A stretch of DNA of 64,000 nucleotides from Halomonas elongata DSM 2581 (GTDB lineage: Bacteria; Pseudomonadota; Gammaproteobacteria; Pseudomonadales; Halomonadaceae): contig NC_014532.2 of assembly GCF_000196875.2 (NCBI RefSeq), forward strand, positions 682,001-746,000. The letters run 5' to 3'. Below the pieces are notes generated by a model that saw nothing but the letters and a program-made list of their open reading frames with translations, made no database searches and was not told the DNA's origin. The translations under genes were made by a program, and so were the position numbers. The stretch's first letter is position 1. Each line of letters starts with the position of its first letter. This document shows positions 39,350 through 49,642 of this stretch, one piece after another.

Positions 39350-39481
39350 GGCGAACTCCTGTTCTCTTGTTGTGGCCGAGGCCGTGGTCTCGGCGTCATC
39401 GGGGATGACGGGAGTGATCCTAGGAGCGCTACCTTTCATCAACCTGTCATGCCGTGAATCACCCTGTGAGACTTTGGTCGC

Positions 39482-40150
39482 ATGCGCTTGCTCGTCGTCG
39501 AGGATGACCTCCTGATTGCCAGGTCACTGGACAATGCCCTGACCCCGCTCGGCAACATCGTGGAGGCCTTCACGCATTGCGCCGAGGCGGGTGCTGCCTT
39601 GCGCCAGGGTGGTTTCGACCTGGTGCTGCTGGACCTGGGGCTGCCCGACGGCGATGGCCTGACGCTGCTCGAGGCCATGCGCGAGCGTGGCGACACGACG
39701 CCGGTGCTGATTCTCACCGCCCGGGATGGCGTGGAGGATCGCGTGCGAGGCCTCGACCTGGGCGCCGACGACTACCTGGCCAAGCCGTTCTCGATCGCCG
39801 AGCTCGAGGCGCGGGTGCGGGCGCTGCTCCGGCGCAGCCAGCAGCGCAGCGACAACCAGCTACGCCTGGGGCCGCTGTGCTTCGACCTGGCCTCCGGTCG
39901 CGTGACCCTCGATGAAACGCCGCTGGAGCTGCCGCGCCGCGAATTGTTGCTGCTCGAAGGCTTGCTCTCCCAGGCGGGCGACATTGCCCCTCGCGAGATG
40001 CTGGAGGGGCGGCTGTTCGGCTTCGGCGAGGTGGGCTCGAATGCCCTGGAGGTATATGTCAGTCGGCTGCGCAAGCGGCTGCAGGGCAGTGGACTGCGCA
40101 TTCGCACCTTTCGGGGGCTGGGCTATCGCCTCGAGGAAGAGCGAGCGTGA
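39482..40150 (+). CDS. tctD: OmpR-type response regulator TctD
   Basis: 222 residues. Receiver domain (LLVVEDDLLIARSLDNAL at 3-20, phospho-Asp in LVLLDLGLPDGDGL, Lys in DYLAKPFSIAELEARVRALLRR) and winged-helix DNA-binding domain (about 128-220; LELPRRELLLLEGLLS, EVYVSRLRKRLQG, IRTFRGLGYRLE). It faces tctC and overlaps tctE by ATGA, so it controls carboxylate uptake. Confidence 0.92.
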   Translation: MRLLVVEDDLLIARSLDNALTPLGNIVEAFTHCAEAGAALRQGGFDLVLLDLGLPDGDGLTLLEAMRERGDTTPVLILTARDGVEDRVRGLDLGADDYLAKPFSIAELEARVRALLRRSQQRSDNQLRLGPLCFDLASGRVTLDETPLELPRRELLLLEGLLSQAGDIAPREMLEGRLFGFGEVGSNALEVYVSRLRKRLQGSGLRIRTFRGLGYRLEEERA

Positions 40151-41547
40151 TCGAGGTCGATGGTTCGCTGAAACGGCGGCTGGCGATATGGCTGCTGGTC
40201 ACGGTGTCGGGGCTCGGCACTCTGCTGATGATCGAGGCTTATCTCGGCGCTCAGCGTGCGGCCCAGCGCGCCTACGACAGTCAACTGGAGGCCGCTGCCT
40301 TGACCATCGCCGAATCGGTGCAATGGCGGGAGGGCGAGCCGGTGCTGGAGATTCCGGCGGCCGCCTTGCAGATCCTCGCCACCCGGCACCAGGAGCGAGT
40401 GTTCTATGCGGTACTGGATGCCGATGGGCGCCGCATTTCCGCCAACCTGCCGCTCGATATCGCCGAAGACGACCAGCATCACGTCGCCCGCGAGCCGTTC
40501 TGGCGCGATGTGACCTGGCGCGGGGAAGACTGGCGCCTGTACGGTCGGGAATACGACTCGGCGGGCTGGGAGACCCAGGACCCGGTGCAGATCTGGGTGG
40601 GGCATACCATGGCCGGTCGACGGGCCCTGGCGGGGGAGCTCTTCGAGCGTGCGGTGACGCGCTTCCTGGCCATGGTACTGCTGGCCGGCCTGTTGATGCT
40701 GCTGGCCATGCGGGTGGCGCTGACGCCGATGCGACGGCTTCGGCAACTGCTGCGCCGCCGCGATGCCGATGACATGGGGCCGCTGGATGCCCGCGTGCCC
40801 GAGGAACTGCGCGAACTGGCCGAAACGCTCGATACCCTGTTCTCCCGCCAGCGCGACAGCCGCGATGCGCTGCTGCGTTTCACCGCCGACGCCAGCCATC
40901 AGCTCAAGACGCCGCTGGCCGGCCTGCAGAGCACCAGCGAGCTGGCGCTTGCCCAGGACGATCCCGAGACATGGCGGACGGCCCTGGTCGACGTCAACGA
41001 GGGGGCCGCACGTACCAGCCGCCTGGCCAGTCAACTGTTGAGTCTGGCTCGGCTGCGCCATGTCGGTGGTGACGGCGACATGACGCACCTCGATCTGGCC
41101 GCCATGCTGCGTGAGGTGACACTCGACTGGGCCGGCCGGGATGCCGCCCGGGAGCACGATCTGGGACTCGCCGAGCTGCCGTCCGCGCCGGTTGTCATTC
41201 TGGGGTCGTCCTGGGCGCTTCGCGAATTGCTGGGCAACCTGATCGACAATGCCCTGACCTATACGCCGGCGGGCAGCGAGATCACCCTGGGTATCGAGAT
41301 CGACACCCGGGTGGCGACCCTCTACATCGAGGATGACGGCCCTGGCGTGCCGGTCGACCTGCTCGAGCGCCTGCACCATCCCTTCGAGCGCGGAGGACGT
41401 CAGGACACCCGGGGCTCCGGGCTGGGGCTGGCGGTGGTGGACTCCATCGCCAAGCGACATGGCGCCGCTTGGCAGGTTAGCAATCGCGAGCCTCGAGGAC
41501 TCCGTGTGACACTGCGCTTTACCCTGTCGAGCCCGGAGGAACGCTGA
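40147..41547 (+). CDS. tctE: Sensor histidine kinase TctE
   Basis: 466 residues. Two membrane segments (about 14-34 and 170-192) enclose a periplasmic sensor domain, followed by HAMP, the H box FTADASHQLKTPLAGLQSTSELAL, N box LRELLGNLIDNALTYTPAGS, and G boxes EDDGPGVP and GSGLGLAVVDSIAKRHG. The ASHQLKTPL H box is typical of TctE/CreC-type kinases. Overlaps tctD before it and a periplasmic-binding gene after it, so all three are one unit. Confidence 0.92.
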   Translation: MIEVDGSLKRRLAIWLLVTVSGLGTLLMIEAYLGAQRAAQRAYDSQLEAAALTIAESVQWREGEPVLEIPAAALQILATRHQERVFYAVLDADGRRISANLPLDIAEDDQHHVAREPFWRDVTWRGEDWRLYGREYDSAGWETQDPVQIWVGHTMAGRRALAGELFERAVTRFLAMVLLAGLLMLLAMRVALTPMRRLRQLLRRRDADDMGPLDARVPEELRELAETLDTLFSRQRDSRDALLRFTADASHQLKTPLAGLQSTSELALAQDDPETWRTALVDVNEGAARTSRLASQLLSLARLRHVGGDGDMTHLDLAAMLREVTLDWAGRDAAREHDLGLAELPSAPVVILGSSWALRELLGNLIDNALTYTPAGSEITLGIEIDTRVATLYIEDDGPGVPVDLLERLHHPFERGGRQDTRGSGLGLAVVDSIAKRHGAAWQVSNREPRGLRVTLRFTLSSPEER

Positions 41548-42575
41548 TGCGACCATGGAGCCTTGTCGCTTGCATCGGTCTGCTGATGGCCACGGTGAGC
41601 GACGTCGTCGACGCCGAGTCCCTGGTCGTCGAGGCCGCGCTCGACCGCCGCGTGGTCGCGCCGCTGCTCGAGGCCTTCGAACAGTCGCACCCTGACATCG
41701 AACTGGTGTTTCATGATCGCTCGACCCTCGAGGTCGACACCCTGGTCGAACGGGCCGACCCCGCCCCGGACGTGGTGATCAGCTCGGCGATGCCCTGGCA
41801 GATGGCGCGCGTCAACCAGGACTATGCGCGTCCCCTGCATTCCCGGGAGGCGCGGGCATGGCCGGACTGGGCCAAGTGGCGCGATGAGGTGTTCGGCTTC
41901 ACCTTCGAGCCGATTGTCATGGCCTACCGGCTCGACTTGCCGCGACACATGATGCCGCCCTCGACCCATGCCGATCTGCATACGCTGCTGACTACCCGGC
42001 AGGACATGCTGCGCGGCAAGGTGACCACCTATTCGCCGGCGCGCAGCGGTGTGGGATATACCCTGTTCCAGCAGGACGCGCGCTACACGCCCCGCTTCTG
42101 GGATCTGGTCGCGGCCATGGGCAACGTCGATGCCCGCCTCGAGGAGAATACCCGCGCGATGCTGCAGGGCCTCACCGAGGGTCGCTACTGGCTGGGCTAC
42201 AACCTGCTGGGGTCCTATGCGATGGTCTGGGCCCAGCATCACCCCGAGGTGATCGTTCAGGTACCCCAGGATTACTCGCTGGTGATGATGCGCATGGCGT
42301 TCATTCATCGTGATGCCCCGCATCCACGTCAGGCCGGCGAGTTCGTCGACTTCCTGCTCAGCCGGGACGGTCAGCGCGTGCTGGCCGGGCAGACGCCGCT
42401 GTTCAGCGTGCGGCCGGACGTAAAAGGGCCCTACACCGCGCAGCGGCTGCGCGACCAGGTCGGCGACCGGCTGTACCCCATCCCGATCAACGCCTCGCTG
42501 CTGGCATTCGTCGATCCGCAGCGCCGCGACGCTTTCATGGCGCGCTGGCGTCGCGAATTCCAGCAACGTCGCTGA
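41547..42575 (+). CDS. Periplasmic solute-binding protein coupled to TctDE
   Basis: 342 residues, type 2 periplasmic-binding fold. A signal peptide (MRPWSLVACIGLLMATVSDVVDA) precedes LVVEAALDRRVVAPLLEAFEQSHPDIELVFHD (27-58) and DVVISSAMPWQMARVNQDY. It resembles iron- or polyamine-type binding proteins, but no ABC permease is near. Its start overlaps the tctE stop by one base, which suggests it is an accessory receptor that presents a ligand to the TctE sensor domain, as proposed for similar tctDE-linked genes. That role is an inference. Confidence 0.82.
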   Translation: MRPWSLVACIGLLMATVSDVVDAESLVVEAALDRRVVAPLLEAFEQSHPDIELVFHDRSTLEVDTLVERADPAPDVVISSAMPWQMARVNQDYARPLHSREARAWPDWAKWRDEVFGFTFEPIVMAYRLDLPRHMMPPSTHADLHTLLTTRQDMLRGKVTTYSPARSGVGYTLFQQDARYTPRFWDLVAAMGNVDARLEENTRAMLQGLTEGRYWLGYNLLGSYAMVWAQHHPEVIVQVPQDYSLVMMRMAFIHRDAPHPRQAGEFVDFLLSRDGQRVLAGQTPLFSVRPDVKGPYTAQRLRDQVGDRLYPIPINASLLAFVDPQRRDAFMARWRREFQQRR

Positions 42576-42605
42576 AGGGGCCAGGCGGGAGAAAACACCG
42601 CCACA

Positions 42606-42635
42606 TTGCCTGAAATCGGTGCCCCGCGTTATAAT
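42606..42635 (+). promoter_or_regulatory. guaB promoter
   Basis: TTGCCT (42606-42611) and a perfect TATAAT (42630-42635), 18-base spacer, 52 bases before the guaB start. Confidence 0.65.
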
Positions 42636-42687
42636 GGTTGATTAACTTCACTCCCTCCTCCCACCAGCTCACTGGGTGTTGCCGACT

Positions 42688-44157
42688 ATGTTACGTATGG
42701 CCCAAGAAGCTCTTACGTTCGATGACGTATTACTCGTACCCGGCTACTCCGATGTCCTGCCCAAGGACGTCAGCCTCAGGACTCGCCTGACCCGCAACCT
42801 CTTCCTCAATATCCCGCTCGTTTCCGCCGCCATGGACACCGTTACCGAAGCCCGCCTGGCCATCGCCATGGCGCAGGAAGGCGGCATCGGTATCATCCAC
42901 AAGAGCATGACCATCGCGCAGCAGGCCGCTGAGGTGCGCAAGGTCAAGAAGCACGAGAGCGTGATCGTCAAGGATCCGGTGACTGTCGGTCCCAAGGCCA
43001 AGCTGGCCGACCTGCTGGCCATGGCCAAGGAATATGGCTTCTCGGGTTTCCCGGTGGTGGAGGGAGAAACCCTGGTCGGCATCGTCACCGAGCGCGACAT
43101 GCGCTTCCAGCCGAACCATGGCGACAGCGTGGCCGACATCATGACGCCCCGCGAGAAGCTGGTCACGGTGGCCGAAGGCACCGAGTTGTCCGTCATCAAG
43201 GGCAAGATGCAGGAGCACCGCGTCGAGAAGATGCTGGTGGTGGACAATGACTTCCGCCTGCGTGGCCTGGTCACCTTTCAGGACATCGAGAAGGCGCGCA
43301 CCTTCCCGCATGCCGCCAAGGATGCCGATGGCCGCCTGCTGGTCGGAGCCGCCGTGGGTACCGGCCCCGAAACGCCGGATCGCATTGCCGCTCTGGTGGA
43401 AGCCGGCGTCGATGCGGTCATCATCGATACCGCCCACGGTCATTCCAGGGGCGTGATCGACCGCGTGGCCTGGGTGAAGGAGCATTACCCGCAGATTCAG
43501 GTGATCGGCGGCAACATCGCCACCGCCGAGGCCGCCAAGGCACTGGCCGAGGCGGGTGCCGACGGCGTCAAGGTGGGCATCGGCCCGGGCTCGATCTGCA
43601 CCACCCGCGTGGTGGCCGGTGTCGGCGTGCCGCAGATCACCGCCGTCTCCAACGTGGCCGAGGCGCTCAAGCCCTACGACGTGCCGCTGATCGCCGATGG
43701 CGGCGTGCGCTTCTCCGGCGACCTGGCCAAGGCCGTAGCCGCCGGCGCCAGCTGCGTGATGGTGGGTGGCCTGCTGGCTGGTACCGAGGAGGCGCCGGGC
43801 GAGGTCGAGCTCTATCAGGGCCGGACCTACAAGGCCTATCGCGGTATGGGGTCGATGGGTGCGATGTCGCAGACCCAGGGCTCCAGCGACCGTTACTTCC
43901 AGGACAAGAGCGAAGGCGTCGAGAAGCTCGTGCCAGAAGGCATCGAGGGTCGCGTGCCCTACAAGGGCCTGATGGGCGCCATCGTCCACCAGATGATGGG
44001 CGGGCTGCGGGCCTCCATGGGCTACACCGGCTGCCGCGACATCGAGGAGATGCGCACCAAGCCGGAGTTCGTGAAGATCACCGGTGCCGGCTTCAATGAA
44101 TCCCACGTCCACGACGTGCAGATCACCAAGGAAGCGCCCAACTACAGAGCGGGCTAA
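42688..44157 (+). CDS. guaB: IMP dehydrogenase
   Basis: 489 residues from ATG 42688 ([16 protein letters not shown]), which matches the usual N terminus; a GTG at 42676 is less likely. It oxidises IMP to XMP, the first committed step to GMP. A TIM barrel is interrupted by two CBS domains (about 92-205), followed by [24 protein letters not shown], the catalytic cysteine in [15 protein letters not shown], and the flap GSMGAMSQ. guaA follows 130 bases on. Confidence 0.97.
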   Translation: MLRMAQEALTFDDVLLVPGYSDVLPKDVSLRTRLTRNLFLNIPLVSAAMDTVTEARLAIAMAQEGGIGIIHKSMTIAQQAAEVRKVKKHESVIVKDPVTVGPKAKLADLLAMAKEYGFSGFPVVEGETLVGIVTERDMRFQPNHGDSVADIMTPREKLVTVAEGTELSVIKGKMQEHRVEKMLVVDNDFRLRGLVTFQDIEKARTFPHAAKDADGRLLVGAAVGTGPETPDRIAALVEAGVDAVIIDTAHGHSRGVIDRVAWVKEHYPQIQVIGGNIATAEAAKALAEAGADGVKVGIGPGSICTTRVVAGVGVPQITAVSNVAEALKPYDVPLIADGGVRFSGDLAKAVAAGASCVMVGGLLAGTEEAPGEVELYQGRTYKAYRGMGSMGAMSQTQGSSDRYFQDKSEGVEKLVPEGIEGRVPYKGLMGAIVHQMMGGLRASMGYTGCRDIEEMRTKPEFVKITGAGFNESHVHDVQITKEAPNYRAG

Positions 44158-44287
44158 TGCCCGTTTGAGACGGAAGAGGGAAGGGAGAAGCAGGAAGGGA
44201 CCCCTTCCTCTTCACTCTTTCCTCTTATTCTTTATCCGGCAGTGCCTTTGTCTGGGTACTCGAATTCATTACGGCGGTGGCCCCTCC

Positions 44288-45865
44288 ATGACCGACATTC
44301 ATGCCCACAAGATCCTGATCCTCGATTTTGGCTCCCAGTACACCCAGTTGATCGCCCGCCGGGTGCGCGAGATTGGCGTCTACTCTGAAGTGCGTGCCTT
44401 CGATATCACCGAGGACGAGATTCGCGCCTACAACCCCAACGGCATCATCCTCGCCGGTGGCCCGGAATCCGTCACCGAGCTCGACTCTCCCCGTGCGCCG
44501 CAATGCGTCTTCGAGATGGGCTTGCCGGTGCTGGGTATCTGCTACGGTATGCAGACCATGGCCGAGCAGCTCGGCGGCGGCGTGGAAGGTTCGCAGAAGC
44601 GTGAATTCGGCTATGCACAGATTCGCCTCGACGGCGAGAGTGCCCTGTTCGAGGACATCGCCGACCATATCGAGGATGAGAGTGGCAAGCGCCTGCTCGA
44701 TGTGTGGATGAGCCACGGCGACAAGGTCGCCCGGGTACCGGAGGCCTTCAGCGTGATCGCCTCCACCGAGAGCTGCCCGATCGCCGCCATGGCCTGGGAG
44801 GAGAAGCGCTTCTATGGCGTGCAGTTCCACCCCGAGGTGACGCATACCCTGCAGGGGCAGCGCATTCTCGAGCACTTCGTGCTGGGCATCTGCCAGGCGG
44901 AGCGCTGGTGGACGCCGGCGCAGATCATCGAGGACCAGGTCGCCCGGGTTCGTGAACAGGTGGGCGACCGCCACGTGCTGCTGGGGCTTTCCGGCGGTGT
45001 CGACTCCTCGGTGGTGGCCGCGCTGTTGCACAGGGCCATCGGCGACCAACTGACCTGCGTGTTCGTCGACAACGGCCTGCTGCGCAAGGACGAAGGCGAT
45101 CAGGTGATGAAGACCTTCTCCAGCCACATGGGTGTGCGGGTGATCCGCGTCGACGCCGAGGAGCAGTTCCTGTCGCGCCTCGAGGACGTGCATGACCCCG
45201 AGGCCAAGCGCAAGATCATCGGCAACACCTTCATCGACGTATTCGATGCCGAGGCAGCCAAGATCGAGGGCGTGGAATTCCTCGCCCAGGGCACCATCTA
45301 CCCGGATGTGATCGAATCCGCCGCCGCCAAGACCGGCAAGGCGCACGTCATCAAGTCTCACCACAACGTGGGCGGCCTGCCCGAGACCATGAAGCTGCAG
45401 CTCGTCGAGCCCCTGCGCGAGCTGTTCAAGGACGAGGTGCGCAAGCTCGGTGTCGAGCTCGGCCTGCCCTACGACATGGTCTATCGTCACCCCTTCCCGG
45501 GGCCGGGGCTCGGCGTGCGCATCCTCGGCGAGGTGAAGAAGGAATACGCCGACATCCTGCGCGAGGCCGACGCCATCTTCATCGAGGAACTGCACAAGGC
45601 CGACTGGTACCACAAGACCAGCCAGGCCTTCGCCGTCTTCCTGCCGGTGAAATCCGTCGGCGTGGTCGGCGACGGTCGCCGCTACGAATGGGTCATCGCC
45701 CTGCGCGCCGTGGAGACCATCGACTTCATGACCGCCCGCTGGGCACACCTGCCCTACGAGCTGCTGGAAACCGTCTCCAACCGCATCATCAACGAGCTGG
45801 AAGGCGTCTCCCGCGTTACCTATGACGTGAGCAGCAAGCCGCCCGCGACCATCGAGTGGGAGTGA
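44288..45865 (+). CDS. guaA: GMP synthase (glutamine-hydrolysing)
   Basis: 525 residues, same as E. coli. Class I glutamine amidotransferase domain (about 8-205; nucleophile in [15 protein letters not shown], His-Glu in [11 protein letters not shown]), ATP-pyrophosphatase domain with the P-loop [16 protein letters not shown], and dimerisation domain ending [23 protein letters not shown] is the usual signature. The ATG at 44288 begins the conserved region; the longer frame upstream overlaps guaB out of frame. Confidence 0.97.
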   Translation: MTDIHAHKILILDFGSQYTQLIARRVREIGVYSEVRAFDITEDEIRAYNPNGIILAGGPESVTELDSPRAPQCVFEMGLPVLGICYGMQTMAEQLGGGVEGSQKREFGYAQIRLDGESALFEDIADHIEDESGKRLLDVWMSHGDKVARVPEAFSVIASTESCPIAAMAWEEKRFYGVQFHPEVTHTLQGQRILEHFVLGICQAERWWTPAQIIEDQVARVREQVGDRHVLLGLSGGVDSSVVAALLHRAIGDQLTCVFVDNGLLRKDEGDQVMKTFSSHMGVRVIRVDAEEQFLSRLEDVHDPEAKRKIIGNTFIDVFDAEAAKIEGVEFLAQGTIYPDVIESAAAKTGKAHVIKSHHNVGGLPETMKLQLVEPLRELFKDEVRKLGVELGLPYDMVYRHPFPGPGLGVRILGEVKKEYADILREADAIFIEELHKADWYHKTSQAFAVFLPVKSVGVVGDGRRYEWVIALRAVETIDFMTARWAHLPYELLETVSNRIINELEGVSRVTYDVSSKPPATIEWE

Positions 45866-45890
45866 GTTTTTAAATTTATTTTGAAAATAA

Positions 45891-45916
45891 AAAACCGCCG
45901 AAAGGCGGTTTTTTTA
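45891..45916 (+). terminator. guaBA terminator
   Basis: AAAACCGCC (45891-45899), GAAA loop, GGCGGTTTT (45904-45912) and a T-run. It marks the end of host-like sequence before the low-GC island. Confidence 0.9.
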
Positions 45917-46071
45917 TGTCTTTGATGTTTAAAAAAGGGCGGGTAGTGAGTGTGTGATCTGCGATAATGTTAGACCGTTTTTTTGAGGGAAAAGCCTAAG
46001 CTAAAGTGAGGTTGGTGTTGTTTTTTGTGTTTCTATAAGTGCTCGAATAACTCGCTCCGGAAAGCATGCTT

Positions 46072-47058
46072 TCAGTTAATTCGAAACCTGTTACGATACT
46101 CCGTAGGGGTCATTTTCAAGGTGCGGTGAAAGGCTCGAATGAGCGTGTCGACAGTATTCAGTCCACTGATGGCTGCTATGCGATCTAGGGGGTCATCGGT
46201 AGTTTCTAAGCGGTTACGGGCAATTTCGACTCTGGCTGATTCAATATAGGCGGCAGGAGTCATTCCTAGTTCAGTCTTGAAAATACGGGTCAATTGCCGG
46301 TCACTGACGTGAATGTGTTCGGCCAGCTCGGTCACTGTCAGCGGGTTGGCCGCATGTAGGGTGATGTAATGCCGAATTTTATCGACACGACGAGTGGTTG
46401 AGATCGGCTCAAGGGGAACACTGAACTGCTTTTGCCCACTTGGTCGCTTGAGATAGACCACTAGTTGTCGGGCGACACGCTGGGCTAAGACCTCACCATA
46501 ATCATCCGCGACGAGCGCAAGTGCTAAGTCTATGCATGCGCTCAGTCCTGCCCCTGTCCAGACATCATCTTGGCGAATGAAGATCGGATCAGCATCGACC
46601 GTAATCTGAGGGTGCTCTGCTGCGAGTTGCTGGGCTGTCGACCAGTGCGTCGTCGCTCGCTTGCCATCGAGCAGACCAGCAGCAGCAAGCACATGGGCTC
46701 CGACACACACGGAAGTTACCCGACGTGTGTTATCGGCGAGTTTACGTACCCACTCCACGACCATCGGATCAATTAATGCGCGAACCCTACGATGCTGATC
46801 AACTTCAACCGCCCCCGGCACGACCAGGGTATCGATGGCTTTATTTGCGATCTCGGTGAATGTCGTATCCGGGAGGATCTGGACGCCTGCTGAAGTCGTC
46901 ACTGGGTCCATGGTCTCAGCTGCGAGCACCACTTTATAACCAGTGGGCTCCTCCATTTCACGTTGTAGAAGTGAGAAAACCTCGGGCGGTCCGGTGACAT
47001 CAAGTAGGTCCACTTGCTCGAACAAGACTATGACAATAAAGCGTTCTATGTAAGTCAT
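46072..47058 (-). CDS. GlxA-type AraC regulator (DJ-1/PfpI domain plus AraC HTH)
   Basis: 328 residues from ATG 47058; the frame extends to 47112 without a ribosome site. The N-terminal DJ-1/PfpI domain (about 4-195: VLFEQVDLLDVTGPPEVFSLL, the nucleophile-elbow cysteine in TSVCVGAHVLAAAGLLDG, GAGLSACIDLALALV) lacks a clear His/Asp partner and probably only binds a ligand. AraC helix-turn-helix at the end (LTVTELAEHIHVSDRQLTRIFKTELGMTPAAYIESARVE). Divergent from the cysteine hydrolase gene, which it likely controls. Base composition is lower in GC than the flanks, and sequence style resembles actinobacterial relatives. Confidence 0.88.
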   Translation of the reverse strand: MTYIERFIVIVLFEQVDLLDVTGPPEVFSLLQREMEEPTGYKVVLAAETMDPVTTSAGVQILPDTTFTEIANKAIDTLVVPGAVEVDQHRRVRALIDPMVVEWVRKLADNTRRVTSVCVGAHVLAAAGLLDGKRATTHWSTAQQLAAEHPQITVDADPIFIRQDDVWTGAGLSACIDLALALVADDYGEVLAQRVARQLVVYLKRPSGQKQFSVPLEPISTTRRVDKIRHYITLHAANPLTVTELAEHIHVSDRQLTRIFKTELGMTPAAYIESARVEIARNRLETTDDPLDRIAAISGLNTVDTLIRAFHRTLKMTPTEYRNRFRIN

Positions 47059-47211
47059 GGTGCCTAAAACGTCTAGTTGGTTGTGATTAAAGCAGGATGT
47101 CGGTATTTGCATATTTTATGGCATTGCCGACATTTGTGCCATGTCCGTAGTATTAGTGAAGCCACAAATCGAATATTCCTAAATCTCCGAACTAGACTCA
47201 GGAGAATATAG

Positions 47212-47802
47212 ATGACGACTACAACACTACGTCAACTCAATGGCTTTGACGATGCTCCCGCATCGTTGCGAGACTCGACTGTCATCATGGTCGACTACCA
47301 GAACACCTACACCCGTGGTGTGATGGAACTTGATGGTTGGGAACCTGCCCTATATGCCGCAGCAGAGTTGCTTGAGAAGGCTCGGGAAGTGGGGGCAACG
47401 GTCATCCACATCGTCAATGACGGTGGCGATGGCACTCCGTATGACATCAAAACCGAGATCGGTCAGATCCATTCCAAGGTTGCTCCCATTGAGGGTGAGG
47501 CCGTGATCGCCAAGACATGCCCCAATGCCTTCGTTAACACCGACCTAAACCAACATGTTGACGCGGCGGGGAATGAAAGCGTGGTCATTGCTGGGTTCAT
47601 GACCAACATGTGCGTGCAGTTCACCGCTGAGGGTGCGTTTCTACGCGGAAACAAACCCACCATCGTCGCCGATGCCTGTGCGACTCGTCCGCTACAGACT
47701 GTCGTGTCCGATGTCTCCGCTAGTCAGCTTCATAATTCCGCGTTGGCAACTATCGCCGACCTTTACGGCGTCGTCGTTCGTGCTTCCAGCGACTTGAAGT
47801 GA
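47212..47802 (+). CDS. Isochorismatase-family cysteine hydrolase
   Basis: 196 residues. The catalytic triad is in place: Asp28 in STVIMVDYQNTY, Lys101 in VIAKTCPNAF, Cys134 in MTNMCVQFTAEGAFLRG. Members hydrolyse amides or ureido compounds such as nicotinamide, N-carbamoyl amines or biuret, or the vinyl ether of isochorismate; the substrate cannot be told from these motifs. Paired divergently with a GlxA-type regulator, a common pairing. AGGAGA lies 6 bases before the ATG. Confidence 0.88.
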   Translation: MTTTTLRQLNGFDDAPASLRDSTVIMVDYQNTYTRGVMELDGWEPALYAAAELLEKAREVGATVIHIVNDGGDGTPYDIKTEIGQIHSKVAPIEGEAVIAKTCPNAFVNTDLNQHVDAAGNESVVIAGFMTNMCVQFTAEGAFLRGNKPTIVADACATRPLQTVVSDVSASQLHNSALATIADLYGVVVRASSDLK

Positions 47803-47979
47803 GCAGGTTGGCATGGCGCATCCCAGTGGAGTCGCTGCGATCAGGAAAATCTCTCTGCTGGCGTGATCCATTGCTTATTTTGACCAGAATCTACTCTAGG
47901 GGAGTTCACGCAGGGACGTAGCCGGAGTTGTCACAAAGCCATTCCTATCCAATAGGGGGGCCAATTGAGGAAAGTCATT

Positions 47980-49065
47980 ATGAATCATATGGAAAAGCAA
48001 TGCCCGGTAGGTCACAACAATAAGCATTGCAGTGGAAGCGAAGTGTACCCTGAGGGCTATCGCAATGGTGAGATTGATCCACATGACCTAGAGATGGTTG
48101 CTTACTGGTCAGATTCTAAGGTCCGCGCCCGCAATGCAATTTTTCAGGTTGACTCAGAAATGCGTCGTAACTATGCGGACCTGAAGGCTGAGTTGATCGA
48201 TCATCTGACCCCTGTCATCGTTGTCAATAACGACCCCAAAGGTGGTGAGTACACGCTGATCTACAAAGGAAAGATCGAAACTCTCCAGCCTGTATCTGAG
48301 ATCTTCGAGATGGCAAAGTCCATTGCTCACGTACCATTGGGTATCTTCTCAATTATCGCTCCCTACCTTAAAGGCTCTGACACGGATGCGTGGATTGCCA
48401 AGCTGGAGGAGTTTTCAAATACATTACGTACTGCTCGCGCGGAGCTTAAGAGCTCTGAAATCCCTGAAGAACTTGAGAGATCATGTGCTCGAATTCTTGA
48501 TTCAGGAATTCGGTTCATCGAGAAATCGGTTGACATGGGCTATGTCAGTATCAGGTCGTTCGAAATGTTTTCGGGTAGTGTGTACGATTGCATTCGCACG
48601 AACATGTGGTACGCCTCGGAAGCACAGATCACCGGGGTTAGCAAGACAATGAAGCGCTGGAGAAAGAAGGTTGGCGACCAGAATTGGCAAGATCTCTACG
48701 TTGTGGTGCTTTCAATCTGGACAACTTCAGTGCTAAATCAGAACTCCATAATTGTTCGCGAGTTTATGGATTCTCGTGCTGTTGATACTCATCTTATTGA
48801 TATTCCCACTGCTGAAACGCCGGATGATTATCTTTACGTTGCCCTAGATAATCTCGCCCGGATAGTACAGGACAACGTAGCGGCTGAGATGGTCTTTCCT
48901 ACCGATCAAGAGATTGCAGATGCTCTTAAGGGCACTGAGGATCTTCTCTCTGATACGATTATTCAACAACTTCACTGTCCCTTTCAGGGAGAGCGTTACC
49001 CCGCAGGAAGTAACGGTTCTTCCTGTTCGCAGGGTGGAGATGAACTAGTTCGCTCAAGTAGATAG
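47980..49065 (+). CDS. Unrecognised 361-residue protein with paired cysteine motifs
   Basis: I do not recognise this family. The ATG at 47980 follows GAGGAAAG; a longer TTG start at 47965 would add five residues. The protein is mostly helical, without signal peptide or obvious membrane span. It begins with CPVGHNNKHCSGSEVYPEG (from about residue 8) and ends with HCPFQGERYPAGSNGSSCSQ (about 334-353): two related Cys-Pro-x-x-Gly blocks that may bind a metal. The middle has long amphipathic helices (VDSEMRRNYADLKAELIDHL; LEEFSNTLRTARAELKSSEI). About 45-48% GC by eye. It lies between the hydrolase and a secreted cupin, in the same direction. Confidence 0.75.
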   Translation: MNHMEKQCPVGHNNKHCSGSEVYPEGYRNGEIDPHDLEMVAYWSDSKVRARNAIFQVDSEMRRNYADLKAELIDHLTPVIVVNNDPKGGEYTLIYKGKIETLQPVSEIFEMAKSIAHVPLGIFSIIAPYLKGSDTDAWIAKLEEFSNTLRTARAELKSSEIPEELERSCARILDSGIRFIEKSVDMGYVSIRSFEMFSGSVYDCIRTNMWYASEAQITGVSKTMKRWRKKVGDQNWQDLYVVVLSIWTTSVLNQNSIIVREFMDSRAVDTHLIDIPTAETPDDYLYVALDNLARIVQDNVAAEMVFPTDQEIADALKGTEDLLSDTIIQQLHCPFQGERYPAGSNGSSCSQGGDELVRSSR

Positions 49066-49192
49066 TACTCTGCGGGAGTGTTGCTTTCGCTTATATATTG
49101 GTATTGCATAATTTTTGTCGAAGCAGTTAGTTAAGTCTTGTTGGTGTTCTGCTTGGCGAGATTCGTGGCTCTCAGGAAATAGAGGTTATGAA

Positions 49193-49642
49193 ATGAGAAA
49201 AGTTGTGAAGATAGCTCTTGTGTTAGCTGTAGTATTGCCTTTCTCTTCTTTGGTGCTGGCTGAGGATGTAGAGCCGGAAGGCGGAATAGTTTCCGCTGCA
49301 ACGCATGAGTTGAATTGGGTCGAACTCCCGGAGTCGGGTGGGATAAAATACGCTAATGTCCGTGGTGATATTGTCGGAGAAGGGCCCTATGAAGCCTTCG
49401 TCCTTTTTCCTGCAGGTAAGGATAATCCCTTTCATTATCATTCAGAAGCTATCCCTACGGTAGTAATACAAGGAACATTCTACGCGGAGATAGACGGAGA
49501 GCGAACTGAATATCCCGCAGGTTCCTTCTACGATGTTCCAGGGAAAAAGGACCATTATAGTGGTTGTCTTCCCGGCATGGACTGCCTTCTCTTTCAGTAT
49601 CAGGAGGATCGCTTCGACCTAGTGCCACAGCCGGAAGAATAA
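49193..49642 (+). CDS. Secreted cupin-domain protein
   Basis: 149 residues from ATG 49193 with AGAGG upstream. A signal peptide (MRKVVKIALVLAVVLPFSSLVLA) precedes one cupin domain: YEAFVLFPAGKDNPFHYHSEAIPTVVIQGTF (about 66-96) holds the His-x-His pair, and GSFYDVPGKKDHYSGC the second motif. Two cysteines near 119-125 may form a disulfide. Similar exported cupins are often of unknown function; anion or metal binding is possible. A+T-rich like the gene before it. Confidence 0.85.
   Translation: MRKVVKIALVLAVVLPFSSLVLAEDVEPEGGIVSAATHELNWVELPESGGIKYANVRGDIVGEGPYEAFVLFPAGKDNPFHYHSEAIPTVVIQGTFYAEIDGERTEYPAGSFYDVPGKKDHYSGCLPGMDCLLFQYQEDRFDLVPQPEE

Noticed and set aside
46570..46776. Short plus-strand frame opposite the AraC gene
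   Set aside because: No ribosome site or homology; shadow frame.
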